Shown here: positions 26,844 through 34,707 of the stretch, piece after piece | Numbering within the stretch: the first letter of the stretch is position 1 | Layout of the letters: the number at the start of each line of letters is the position of its first letter | Assembly (NCBI RefSeq): GCF_025151215.1 | Contig: NZ_CP102286.1 | Coordinates: forward strand, 2,852,001-2,916,000 | Origin: Parabacteroides merdae ATCC 43184 | Lineage (GTDB): Bacteria > Bacteroidota > Bacteroidia > Bacteroidales > Tannerellaceae | Length of the DNA stretch: 64,000 nt | Direction: 5' to 3' | The notes under the pieces: model-generated | Databases searched by the model: none | What the model was told of the DNA's origin: nothing | Seen by the model: only the letters and a program-made list of their open reading frames with translations | Translations under genes and position numbers: made by a program

Positions 26844-26935
26844 CCCACGCTTGACACGGGATCGCGTTAAAGCCGGCCATATACATCTGATTGATATGGC
26901 CGGCTTTTTTGCGTCCCCGCGTCAAGCGCGGGGAC
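26844..26935. repeat. Two inverted GTCAAG palindromes flanking a terminator
   Basis: CCCACGCTTGACACGGG (26844-26860) and, inverted, GTCCCCGCGTCAAGCGCG with its continuation (26913-26935, an 8-bp stem around a GTCAAGC loop) flank the pstS terminator. Both are imperfect or perfect palindromes of one motif, resembling REP-like units. Confidence 0.5.
26870..26910 (+). terminator. Terminator after pstS
   Basis: Perfect 13-bp stem AAGCCGGCCATAT (26870-26882) with 26894-26906, an 11-nt loop and a T6 run. Confidence 0.92.
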
Positions 26936-26983
26936 AAGAGGGAATGCACAGTCATTATTTATTTGTGCATAATATCGGTTGAT

Positions 26984-27017
26984 TTTGCACATTCTTTGGT
27001 TTATTGTGCTACCTTTG
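26984..27017 (+). promoter_or_regulatory. Promoter of the nitronate monooxygenase-like gene
   Basis: TTTG (26984-26987) and TACCTTTG (27010-27017) with a 22-bp spacer, slightly long for the consensus. It lies 37 bp before ATG 27054 and rules out the longer reading frame that begins at 26979. Confidence 0.65.
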
Positions 27018-27053
27018 CCACATATATATTTTTTATTTACACATTTTACTTAC

Positions 27054-28142
27054 ATGAAGACATTAACAATTGGGGATCTGAAAGCCCGCATTCCAATCAT
27101 CCAGGGTGGAATGGGCGTAGGAATCTCTCTCTCCGGCTTAGCCTCAGCCGTTGCAAATGAAGGTGGGATTGGCGTTATCTCCGCCGCCGGTCTCGGTCTC
27201 TTATATAAGAAACTTTCTCCCAACTACACCGAAGCCGGCAATCTGGGCCTTGCAGCCGAGATCCGGAAAGCCCGCGAGAAGGCCAAAGGCATTATCGGCG
27301 TGAACGTGATGGTCGCCCTTTCAGACTTCGCCGAACTGGTGAAAACCAGTATTGCGGAAAAGGTAGACATCATTTTCAGCGGTGCCGGACTACCTTTGGA
27401 CCTGCCGTCTTTCCTGAAGAAAGACAGCGTGACGAAGCTCGTCCCCATCGTTTCCAGTACACGTGCCGTCCGCATCATCTGCGAAAAATGGAAAAACAAC
27501 TACGACTACCTTCCCGATGCCGTTGTGCTGGAAGGGCCAAAAGCCGGCGGCCATTTAGGATACAAGGAGAACCAGCTGGAAGACGAGCATTTTTCACTCG
27601 AAGAACTGCTGCCTCAGGTAGTGAAAGAAGTTTCCCACTTCGAAGAAAAATATAACAAGAGAATCCCGGTAATTGCAGCAGGAGGCATTTACACGGGTGA
27701 AGACATCAAACGCGTGATGGACCTGGGAGCATCGGGCGTTCAGTTAGGAACCCGTTTCGTCACCACTACCGAGTGCGACGCTTCCGATGCTTTCAAGGAA
27801 AGCTACGTCAAGGCACAGGAGAAGGATATCGAGATCATCAAAAGTCCGGTCGGAATGCCGGGCAGAGCAATCCACAGTCATTTTCTCGAAAAGGTAAAAG
27901 CCGGGATGAAACAGCCGAAGGTCTGTCCTTTCAACTGCATCAAGACATGCGATATCTCGCGAAGCCCCTACTGTATCGTAACAGCCCTGTACAATGCCTT
28001 CAAAGGGAACTTCGAGAACGGCTACGCTTTCGCAGGAAGCAATGCCTGGCGGACAACCCGCATCATGTCGGTGAAAGAAACGATAAGCGAGCTGATCAAC
28101 GAGTGGAAACGCTCTGACCAACCGACTCTTTCCTCCCGATAA
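27054..28142 (+). CDS. Nitronate monooxygenase / FabK-like flavoprotein
   Basis: 362 aa from ATG 27054, after the promoter. It is a TIM barrel of the nitronate monooxygenase/enoyl-ACP reductase II superfamily: IPIIQGGMGVGISLSGLASA at the start, VLEGPKAGGHLGY (catalytic-His region), VIAAGGIYTGEDIKRVMDLG and GASGVQLGTRFVTTTECDAS for FMN phosphate binding. A C-terminal Cys-rich tail (VCPFNCIKTCDISRSPYCI) is found in a Bacteroidetes/Clostridia subgroup. The enzyme could oxidise nitronates or reduce enoyl groups; I cannot decide which. Confidence 0.85.
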   Translation: MKTLTIGDLKARIPIIQGGMGVGISLSGLASAVANEGGIGVISAAGLGLLYKKLSPNYTEAGNLGLAAEIRKAREKAKGIIGVNVMVALSDFAELVKTSIAEKVDIIFSGAGLPLDLPSFLKKDSVTKLVPIVSSTRAVRIICEKWKNNYDYLPDAVVLEGPKAGGHLGYKENQLEDEHFSLEELLPQVVKEVSHFEEKYNKRIPVIAAGGIYTGEDIKRVMDLGASGVQLGTRFVTTTECDASDAFKESYVKAQEKDIEIIKSPVGMPGRAIHSHFLEKVKAGMKQPKVCPFNCIKTCDISRSPYCIVTALYNAFKGNFENGYAFAGSNAWRTTRIMSVKETISELINEWKRSDQPTLSSR

Positions 28143-28147
28143 ACAAA

Positions 28148-28191
28148 AAGTTTCATCGGCTTGGAACTTTTGTTTCCCGCCGATGAAACTT
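28148..28191 (+). terminator. Terminator after the NMO-like gene
   Basis: Perfect 13-bp stem AAGTTTCATCGGC (28148-28160) with 28179-28191, then a short T-rich tail. Confidence 0.85.
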
Positions 28192-28268
28192 TTGTTGCTT
28201 GCTGATGAAAATTTATTCTCCTGCAAGTAAAAATAAACTTTCACCTTGAGAAAAAAGTGAAAACTTTA

Positions 28269-28682
28269 TCATTTATCCTCTTTTTTCTTCATATTCGTCT
28301 CGATAACGAATGCGACAATCAATCCCAAACCTCCAAACAAAAGGACGGAGGCGCCATAAGCTGAACTGATAGCTTCATATTCATTACGAAAATCCAATGA
28401 ATGACTATTAGCAGCAACAATTAAATTACAGAAAAAGCCTACAAGTATCCCTAAGCCGATTCCCATCAACAGACATCCCGTTTTTAAAGAGCTAAACGAA
28501 AAACGAGGCAAACCATACGAAGGGAGGCTCAGCCTTTTTCCCAAATCAGCAATATCCATTCTTTCACTGATCTTCTCAATGATCAACAAACGTTCTTTAC
28601 GACGAACGAACAGTTCAAACAAAGCGTAAATACCTAAACAAATGAATCCGACAACCAGCGGAGCTGTAATAAAATCCATCAT
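28269..28682 (-). CDS. DUF6249-type small membrane protein
   Basis: 137 aa with three hydrophobic segments (about 8-25, 68-88, 110-128) and a basic cytoplasmic stretch after the first (RRKERLLIIEKISERM). This matches a small membrane family I know as DUF6249 in Bacteroidetes, often found beside ECF sigma factors. Here the sigma gene is divergent, 150 bp away. Function is unknown; a link to the sigma/anti-sigma pair is inferred from proximity. Confidence 0.7.
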   Translation of the reverse strand: MMDFITAPLVVGFICLGIYALFELFVRRKERLLIIEKISERMDIADLGKRLSLPSYGLPRFSFSSLKTGCLLMGIGLGILVGFFCNLIVAANSHSLDFRNEYEAISSAYGASVLLFGGLGLIVAFVIETNMKKKEDK

Positions 28683-28775
28683 AACTGTATTGTTTTAAAT
28701 GATTAATTAATTTCTTTGCTACTTTTGACGCATCTCTTTCCGAAAGGTTACAGATCGGGGGGAAAAAATATATTG

Positions 28776-28783
28776 TATTTTTG
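28776..28783 (+). promoter_or_regulatory. -7 box (TATTTTTG) for the sigma factor gene
   Basis: Exact TAnnTTTG match 50 bp before the sigma factor start. I see no matching -33 box. Confidence 0.5.
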
Positions 28784-28832
28784 CCGATGCAAGTTGTAAC
28801 CTATTCGCCCGGCTTGCGTCCATTATAATACG

Positions 28833-29390
28833 ATGGAGTTGTATACCGACACATATTATATACAAAGGATACAAGCGGGAGATACGGCATGCTTTGCCTG
28901 CCTTCTGGATAAATACAGCCGTCCTGTTCATTCGTTAATCCTAAAGGTAGTCAGAAACCGGGAAGATGCGGAGGAACTGGCACAGGATGTGTTTATGAAG
29001 GTGTTCAAGCACCTCTCGTCGTTCAAAGGGGAATGCAGTTTCTCCACGTGGATCTACCGGATCGCCTACAATACAGCCATCTCGGAAACACGGAAAAAGA
29101 GACACGAGTTTCTGGCGATCGAGGAATCGGTTATTAATAATGTATCGGAACAAGAAGTAGCCGAAGCACTAGACAGGACAGACAGCTCCGACCAGATACA
29201 GATGCTCGATGCCGCCCTCGCCCAATTGCCACCCGATGAGCGGGCGATCATCCTGCTCTTTTATATGAAAGAAAAAACGATCGACGAAGTGGCGACGATC
29301 ACCGGATTGACTGCATCTAATATAAAAGTGAAATTGCACCGCATACGAAAGAAACTGTTTTTTGTATTAAAAGGAATGGAGGAACAATAA
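28833..29390 (+). CDS. ECF-type RNA polymerase sigma factor
   Basis: 185 aa. Region 2 is clear (FACLLDKYSRPVHSLILKVV, DAEELAQDVFMKVFKHLSSF, STWIYRIAYNTAIS), and region 4 follows (LPPDERAIILLFYMKEKTID, ASNIKVKLHRIRKKL). It directs RNA polymerase to a specific regulon, usually released by an anti-sigma factor. The following 119-aa membrane protein begins 1 bp after the stop and probably plays that role. Confidence 0.93.
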   Translation: MELYTDTYYIQRIQAGDTACFACLLDKYSRPVHSLILKVVRNREDAEELAQDVFMKVFKHLSSFKGECSFSTWIYRIAYNTAISETRKKRHEFLAIEESVINNVSEQEVAEALDRTDSSDQIQMLDAALAQLPPDERAIILLFYMKEKTIDEVATITGLTASNIKVKLHRIRKKLFFVLKGMEEQ

Positions 29391-29391
29391 A

Positions 29392-29751
29392 ATGACAGAG
29401 AAGAATGACATATTGAAAGACCTGTTCAGCCGGATGCCGGAAGAGGAGCTTCCGGCTTCGTTCCGAGCCAACGCGATAAGACAGATCATGGCCGAAGCCG
29501 AACGGATACGCAAACGCAACGAACGCTGGGGATGGATTGCCGTCATCGCCGCCTCGCTGCTTATGGTCGGTATCGCGATCGCTTCATTCCTTTATATGAA
29601 TATTTCCCCAATATCCGTACAGATCCCCAATATGAGCACACTCCCCTTCTATGCCTATATCGGGATGCTTGCCCTCATCCTGCTGGGAGCCGATTACAAA
29701 TTCAGGCAACTATTCAAAAGGAGGCAGATGTCTCAGAAAGAAAAGATGTAA
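29392..29751 (+). CDS. Small membrane protein, probable anti-sigma partner
   Basis: 119 aa. The N-terminal ~40 residues are soluble and helical (DILKDLFSRMPEEELPASFR), followed by two transmembrane segments (about 46-65 and 80-97) and a basic tail (KRRQMSQKEK). Position directly after an ECF sigma gene and a soluble N-terminus plus membrane anchor fit an anti-sigma or accessory protein. There is no clear zinc-binding anti-sigma (ZAS) motif, so the role is inference. Confidence 0.75.
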   Translation: MTEKNDILKDLFSRMPEEELPASFRANAIRQIMAEAERIRKRNERWGWIAVIAASLLMVGIAIASFLYMNISPISVQIPNMSTLPFYAYIGMLALILLGADYKFRQLFKRRQMSQKEKM

Positions 29752-29799
29752 GTAGCGGTATTACAAGCCCAAAAGATTGTTTTTTCCATGCAAAAAGTC

Positions 29800-29828
29800 T
29801 TGCAAGTCAGAAAAAAGCATTACCTTTG
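29800..29828 (+). promoter_or_regulatory. Promoter of rpsA
   Basis: TTG (29800-29802), an 18-bp spacer, TACCTTTG (29821-29828). About 75 bp of leader precede the start codon. Confidence 0.75.
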
Positions 29829-29903
29829 CCCCGATTTTTGAGAGATGACAACATAATGTCTAACTTACTAATTAAAACAAACTTAAGTATTAACAATTAG
29901 AGA

Positions 29904-31697
29904 ATGGAAAATTTAAAGAACATTCAGCCCATTGAAGATTTCAACTGGGATGCTCTTGAAAAGGGCGATTCTTACGGTGAAGTAAGCAAGGACGATCTTG
30001 TAAAAACGTATGACGAGACTTTGAACACAGTAAAGGACAAAGAAGTCGTTATGGGAACCGTAACTGCAATGAACAAACGTGAAGTTGTAGTAAACATCGG
30101 TTTCAAATCAGATGGCGTTGTATCTATGGCAGAATTCCGTTACAACCCGGATCTGAAAATTGGTGACGAAGTAGAAGTCTACATCGAAAACCAGGAAGAC
30201 AAAAAAGGACAGCTGATCCTGTCTCACAAGAAAGCACGCGCTACACGTTCTTGGGATCGTGTAAACGAAGCTCTTGAAAAAGACGAAATCATCAAAGGTT
30301 ACATTAAATGTCGTACGAAGGGCGGTATGATCGTTGACGTATTCGGTATCGAAGCATTCTTGCCGGGTTCTCAGATCGATGTCAAGCCGATCCGCGACTA
30401 CGATGTATTTGTAGGTAAGACAATGGAATTCAAGATCGTTAAGATCAACCAGGAATTCAAGAACGTTGTTGTATCTCATAAAGCTCTTATCGAAGCTGAA
30501 CTCGAACAGCAGAAGAAAGACATCATCTCCAAACTTGAAAAAGGCCAGGTACTGGAAGGTACAGTCAAGAATATCACTTCTTACGGTGTATTCATCGACC
30601 TGGGTGGCGTAGACGGTTTGATCCACATCACAGACCTGTCTTGGGGCCGCGTTTCTCATCCGGAAGAAATCGTTCAGCTGGATCAGAAGATCAACGTGGT
30701 TATCCTTGACTTCGATGATGAAAAGAAGCGTATCGCTCTCGGCTTGAAGCAGCTGACTCCGCATCCTTGGGATGCTTTGGATCCGAACTTGAAAGTGGGT
30801 GACAAAGTAAAAGGTAAAGTTGTCGTTATGGCTGACTACGGTGCATTCATCGAAATCGCTCCGGGCGTAGAAGGTCTGATCCACGTTTCTGAAATGTCTT
30901 GGACACAGCACTTGCGTTCTGCTCAGGACTTCATGAAAGTAGGTGACGAAATCGAAGCTGTTATCCTGACCCTGGATCGCGACGAACGTAAGATGTCATT
31001 GGGTATCAAACAGCTGAAAGCTGATCCGTGGGAAGATATCGAATCTCGCTTCCCGGTAGGTTCTCGCCACATGGCTAAAGTTCGTAACTTCACTAACTTT
31101 GGTGTATTCGTAGAAATCGAAGAAGGCGTAGACGGCTTGATCCACATCTCTGACCTGTCTTGGACAAAGAAAATCAAACACCCGTCAGAATTTACTCAGA
31201 TCGGTGCTGAAATCGAAGTTCAGGTTCTGGAAATCGACAAAGAAAACCGCCGTTTGAGCTTAGGTCACAAACAGCTGGAAGAAAATCCTTGGGATGTATT
31301 CGAAACAATCTTCACTGTAGGTTCTATCCACGAAGGAACAATCATCGAAGTACTGGATAAGGGTGCTGTAATCTCTCTGCCTTACGGCGTAGAAGGTTTC
31401 GCAACTCCGAAACATCTGGTAAAAGAAGACGGTTCTCAGGCTGCTGTAGACGAAAAACTGCAGTTCAAGGTGATCGAATTCAACAAGGAAGCTAAGAGAA
31501 TCATCCTTTCTCACAGCCGTATCTTCGAAGATGAACAGAAAGGCGCTAAGAAAGAAACTGGCGAAAAGAAATCATCTTCAAAACGCGGTGGAAAGAAAGA
31601 AGAAGAATCTGCAATGGTAACCGGTCCGGTTGAAAAGACTACACTGGGTGACATTGAAGAACTCGCTGCCCTGAAAGAAAAATTGGCTGGTAAATAA
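29904..31697 (+). CDS. rpsA: 30S ribosomal protein S1
   Basis: 597 aa with six S1 RNA-binding repeats. Repeats 3-6 are nearly regular, each with a GxxxxGxV..ITxYGxFxDLGGxxGLxHxxDLSW-type core (for example SYGVFIDLGGVDGLIHITDL near 230, NFGVFVEIEEGVDGLIHISD near 405). A Lys/Glu-rich C-terminal tail follows. It binds mRNA upstream of the start codon; in Bacteroidetes, which make little use of Shine-Dalgarno pairing, it is thought to be central to initiation. Single-gene unit with its own promoter and terminator. Confidence 0.97.
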   Translation: MENLKNIQPIEDFNWDALEKGDSYGEVSKDDLVKTYDETLNTVKDKEVVMGTVTAMNKREVVVNIGFKSDGVVSMAEFRYNPDLKIGDEVEVYIENQEDKKGQLILSHKKARATRSWDRVNEALEKDEIIKGYIKCRTKGGMIVDVFGIEAFLPGSQIDVKPIRDYDVFVGKTMEFKIVKINQEFKNVVVSHKALIEAELEQQKKDIISKLEKGQVLEGTVKNITSYGVFIDLGGVDGLIHITDLSWGRVSHPEEIVQLDQKINVVILDFDDEKKRIALGLKQLTPHPWDALDPNLKVGDKVKGKVVVMADYGAFIEIAPGVEGLIHVSEMSWTQHLRSAQDFMKVGDEIEAVILTLDRDERKMSLGIKQLKADPWEDIESRFPVGSRHMAKVRNFTNFGVFVEIEEGVDGLIHISDLSWTKKIKHPSEFTQIGAEIEVQVLEIDKENRRLSLGHKQLEENPWDVFETIFTVGSIHEGTIIEVLDKGAVISLPYGVEGFATPKHLVKEDGSQAAVDEKLQFKVIEFNKEAKRIILSHSRIFEDEQKGAKKETGEKKSSSKRGGKKEEESAMVTGPVEKTTLGDIEELAALKEKLAGK

Positions 31698-31719
31698 TTA
31701 CCGTCTTTTCAAATAAAAC

Positions 31720-31755
31720 AAAAGGAGATGTCCATCCGGATATCTCCTTTTTTAT
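31720..31755 (+). terminator. Terminator after rpsA
   Basis: Stem AAAAGGAGAT (31720-31729) with ATCTCCTTTT (31742-31751) followed by a T run. Confidence 0.9.
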
Positions 31756-31784
31756 TGCCTGAAAAAAGAATAGAGAAAGTGCTC

Positions 31785-32048
31785 TTAGTCTACCTCCTTG
31801 ATCACTTCCTCTACCTGTTCCTGTTCACCGTAATATTGGCAACTTTCGCCGATACCCAACAAAGCATTCACTTCATGACGCTTGTCCAGGTCCGTAAAAT
31901 AAGCGTCCACTACCTTATAAATATCGAACCCGTCCGTTGAACCGGCCGCCAGATTCAATGATTCTACCAATTTACCTGTAGCTTTGCGAATTTCAGCTTT
32001 ACTGATCAAATGAAACTCGTTGTTGTGAATTAATTGACTCTTTCCCAT
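31785..32048 (-). CDS. Small conserved-looking hypothetical protein
   Basis: 87 aa, soluble, acidic C-terminus (YYGEQEQVEEVIKEVD). No motif or family recognised. The sequence is helical and of even composition (AEIRKATGKLVESLNLAAGS), and it fills the space between the rpsA terminator and the next promoter region, so it is probably a real gene. It is convergent with rpsA. Confidence 0.65.
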   Translation of the reverse strand: MGKSQLIHNNEFHLISKAEIRKATGKLVESLNLAAGSTDGFDIYKVVDAYFTDLDKRHEVNALLGIGESCQYYGEQEQVEEVIKEVD

Positions 32049-32194
32049 GATGTTTGATTTAAAAGTTATACTTGTTCTTCATTAATAACCATTCCTCAAA
32101 GCGGTAAGTTTAATCTTGCAGCTTCGTTTCATGCACTAAATATACAAACATCCTCGGATCTTTCAACCTTTCAAGCCTTTTATTTTCAATAAAC

Positions 32195-32272
32195 ATGAAA
32201 AACAAATCCGATCCCGACCTCACGATATTCCATGATGAGCAAGGAGAAACCGGATCTCCAAACATAGAATAA
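32195..32272 (+). CDS. Possible 25-aa small ORF
   Basis: ATG at 32195 to TAA at 32270-32272, encoding MKNKSDPDLTIFHDEQGETG plus SPNIE. It is hydrophilic, not a leader peptide or membrane peptide. It lies in a 290-bp gap otherwise without genes. Support is only the ORF itself; it could be chance. Confidence 0.2.
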   Translation: MKNKSDPDLTIFHDEQGETGSPNIE

Positions 32273-32336
32273 GTTCTATTCTATTTGGTTTTGTAAAAAT
32301 TAATGCTGAAATTTGTTCACAGATAATATAAAAGAT

Positions 32337-32726
32337 ATGGGCACGAACGAAGACAACTACAATGTAACTATTTTGATCGCAGAAGACGAGGAAAGTAATT
32401 TCCTACTATTAAAAACCATCTTAAAAAGACACTGTAACGTTCTGCAAGCCAGAACCGGCCTGGAGCTATTGAAAGTTTTTGCTGAAAAAGGAGCCGATTT
32501 GATTTTGCTGGATATAAAAATGCCGGAAATGAATGGTATAGAAGCTCTGAAAGAGATTAGAAAGAAAGACACAAACATACCGATTATCATGCAGTCCGCC
32601 TATGCCTTCGAAAATGACATGGAAGCCGCCCGTGCTGCCGGAAGCAACGGATTTATCACCAAGCCCATCAATATCGTTGAACTAAAAAAAACGATCTCCA
32701 AATTCTTGCCGCAGATAATCTGGTAA
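32337..32726 (+). CDS. Stand-alone receiver (CheY-like) protein
   Basis: 129 aa from ATG 32337 (an in-frame TTG lies at 32313). A complete receiver domain is present: acidic pair Glu16/Asp17 (AEDEES), phosphoacceptor Asp59 (ILLDIKMPEMNG), Ser/Thr switch region (IIMQSAYA), and Lys109 (FITKPI). There is no output domain, so it must act through protein contacts, often with hybrid histidine kinases. No kinase gene is nearby. It is followed by a very strong terminator. Confidence 0.9.
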   Translation: MGTNEDNYNVTILIAEDEESNFLLLKTILKRHCNVLQARTGLELLKVFAEKGADLILLDIKMPEMNGIEALKEIRKKDTNIPIIMQSAYAFENDMEAARAAGSNGFITKPINIVELKKTISKFLPQIIW

Positions 32727-32754
32727 GAAGCTGAAAGCCGACATATTATAAAAA

Positions 32755-32797
32755 AATGGAATAGCCATAACGATTGTTATGGCTATTCCATTTTTTG
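32755..32797 (+). terminator. Terminator after the receiver gene
   Basis: Perfect 17-bp stem (32755-32771 with 32776-32792) around a GATT tetraloop, then a T run. Confidence 0.93.
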
Positions 32798-33028
32798 CTT
32801 TTCCACAGACACCTTAACCAGCAAACCCTCCCCTTCATTTTTATCAAAAACCTTTCATTTTACGGAGATATCCGCATTAATTTTCTTTATAAACTCCTCC
32901 CGAACAAAACATTGAATCTCCGGTTTAAGAGGTGGGTAAAATTATTTTTCACAAGAAAAACTATACCCGACCGGCACTAATGGATTTTCATATAGAACGA
33001 AATATACTTTATTACAAACGAAACTAAA

Positions 33029-33304
33029 ATGAACAGAAGTCAGCTTATCAATATCCTGGCTCAAAAAACAGGATTAAACAAAAAAGATGTCAAACGGACA
33101 ATCGATGAAATGCAAAAACTAATTGTCCAGGAAGTCAAAGAAGGTCAAAGAATCTGCCTGCATGGTTTCGGCTCATTCAAACCTCGTTTTCAATCCAGCC
33201 GCCCAGCACGAAACCTGAAAAACGGTACAGCCGTACAGCTGTCTCCCAGGACCATCATTCATTTCAAATGCGCTCCCCACCTGTTGGAGCAGATGAACAA
33301 ATAA
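33029..33304 (+). CDS. HU-family DNA-binding protein
   Basis: 91 aa, the standard HU/IHF length. It shows the helical N-terminus (NRSQLINILAQKTGLNKKDV), the GFGSF turn and the beta-arm region rich in Arg (QSSRPARNLKNG) that inserts in the minor groove. The usual RNP at the arm tip is replaced by RPARN. It bends DNA and compacts the chromosome. Monocistronic with its own terminator. Confidence 0.92.
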   Translation: MNRSQLINILAQKTGLNKKDVKRTIDEMQKLIVQEVKEGQRICLHGFGSFKPRFQSSRPARNLKNGTAVQLSPRTIIHFKCAPHLLEQMNK

Positions 33305-33312
33305 AGAATAAA

Positions 33313-33347
33313 AAAAGACTTACTTTTACAAGTAAGTCTTTTTTTAT
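33313..33347 (+). terminator. Terminator after HU
   Basis: Perfect 13-bp stem AAAAGACTTACTT (33313-33325) with 33330-33342, TTAC loop and a T run. Confidence 0.92.
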
Positions 33348-33361
33348 TTACTCAGCTATTG

Positions 33362-33436
33362 TCGGGGTGAGAAGATTCGAACTTCCGACCACACGCCCCC
33401 CAGACGCGTACTCTAACCGGGCTGAGCTACACCCCG
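33362..33436 (-). tRNA. tRNA-Pro (GGG anticodon)
   Basis: Read on the minus strand: acceptor CGGGGTG with 3' CACCCCG and discriminator A, D-stem GCTC/GAGT, anticodon stem CGCGT/GCGTG, loop CTGGGGG giving anticodon GGG (33401-33399), and T-arm GGAAG-TTCGAAT-CTTCT. CCA is not encoded. It reads CCC and CCU proline codons. Confidence 0.93.
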
Positions 33437-33472
33437 TTTTTGTTTTACGGCTGCAAAGGTAACTATTTTTCG

Positions 33473-34537
33473 TTATACTCCAAAGCTTTCACGATAAAAA
33501 TCCAGGGATTCGAGTATTTTCTCCTTACTCACCTGCTGATTTATCTGAACATCACCGACTTGAGAAAGCAAGGTGAAGTTGATGATTCCCGCTTCATTCT
33601 TCTTATCGTGCGTCATCAGCTCGTATAAGGTATCATAATCCTTGCAATCGAACACGAAAGCCGGATAATACTCCTTCAAATAATAGACGACCTGACTCAG
33701 TTTCTCCATCGGGAAACCACATACTTTATGAGACAGGTACAATTCGCTGACAATACCGGCGGCAACAGCATGGCCGTGCAGCAAAGGACGGTCCTTCTTA
33801 AAGGACAAACTTTCGTAGGCATGACCGATCGTATGGCCGAAGTTCAGTGCCTTACGGATGCCGTGCTCCTTCGGGTCTTCCTCCACGATACGTTCCTTTA
33901 CGGCTACGGATTGGGCGACCATCCTGTTCAGAAAAGCATAATCGATCTTCGCGTCGAGGTCGAACAGCAGGACGGAAGCGTAAATATCCATCGAACTGAT
34001 AAGCGCATGCTTGATCATTTCGGCATAGCCGGAAAGCAGATTGTCGCGGTCGAGCGTACGCAGGAACTCGCAATCGATAAAGACACATTCGGGTGGATAA
34101 AAAGAGCCGACCTCGTTCTTCAGGCCGTTGAAGTTAATCCCGGTCTTTCCCCCCACGGCCGCATCGACAGAAGCCATCAGGGTAGTCGGGATATTGACGG
34201 TCCGCAGTCCGCGTTTGAAAGTCGCACCGGCGAAGCCTCCCATATCGGTAATCATACCGCCGCCCAGATTGACCAAAAGCGAATTTCGGGAAGCTCCTTC
34301 GTTCGAGAGACGCGACCAGATATAGGCGACCTGTTCGATGTCTTTATGAGTATCACCCGCCTGCACGGTAATGACCGGGGTATCCTGCAAAGCTGGGATA
34401 TCTTTTATCAGCGGATAACACTTTTCTTGCGTGTTCGTATCGGTCAGGATAAAGAGTTTATCATAACTCATGGAAGCAAAGAATGCCTGCAAATCGGCTT
34501 TGAGATCCTTGCTGATTACTACTTTTTGAGCGGCCAT
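33473..34537 (-). CDS. aroB: 3-dehydroquinate synthase
   Basis: 354 aa from ATG 34537 (MAAQKVVISKDL); the longer frame to 34618 adds 27 poorly conserved residues overlapping the alaS terminators. Second step of the shikimate pathway, turning DAHP to 3-dehydroquinate with NAD and a metal. Visible motifs are GGGMITDMGGFAGATFKRG (NAD binding), TTLMASVDAAVGGKTGIN, and metal ligands in EDPKEHGIRKALNFGHTIGH and LLHGHAVAAG. Convergent neighbours are a tRNA gene downstream and alaS upstream on the same strand. Confidence 0.95.
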   Translation of the reverse strand: MAAQKVVISKDLKADLQAFFASMSYDKLFILTDTNTQEKCYPLIKDIPALQDTPVITVQAGDTHKDIEQVAYIWSRLSNEGASRNSLLVNLGGGMITDMGGFAGATFKRGLRTVNIPTTLMASVDAAVGGKTGINFNGLKNEVGSFYPPECVFIDCEFLRTLDRDNLLSGYAEMIKHALISSMDIYASVLLFDLDAKIDYAFLNRMVAQSVAVKERIVEEDPKEHGIRKALNFGHTIGHAYESLSFKKDRPLLHGHAVAAGIVSELYLSHKVCGFPMEKLSQVVYYLKEYYPAFVFDCKDYDTLYELMTHDKKNEAGIINFTLLSQVGDVQINQQVSKEKILESLDFYRESFGV

Positions 34538-34612
34538 AATGTCCTTTTTTATTATAATCGTTGCGACAAAGGTATTATATGTTATCCGATTATCAAAACA
34601 GGGAAAAGAAAA

Positions 34613-34650
34613 TTCCATGCCTATGGAACAAAAGCTTCATAGGCATGGAA
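34613..34650 (-). terminator. Distal hairpin of the alaS terminator pair
   Basis: Perfect 13-bp stem TTCCATGCCTATG (34613-34625) with 34638-34650, followed on the minus strand by a T-rich stretch. It is the second of two hairpins in tandem. Confidence 0.7.
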
Positions 34651-34655
34651 CAAAA

Positions 34656-34695
34656 GTTTTCCCTGCATGAAACTATCATTTCCTGCAGGGGAAAC
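34656..34695 (-). terminator. Proximal terminator after alaS
   Basis: 12-bp stem with one wobble (34656-34667 with 34684-34695), 13 bp past the alaS stop codon, followed on the minus strand by a TTTTG-containing linker into the second hairpin. Confidence 0.75.
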
Positions 34696-34707
34696 GTCTC
34701 TTTCTTC

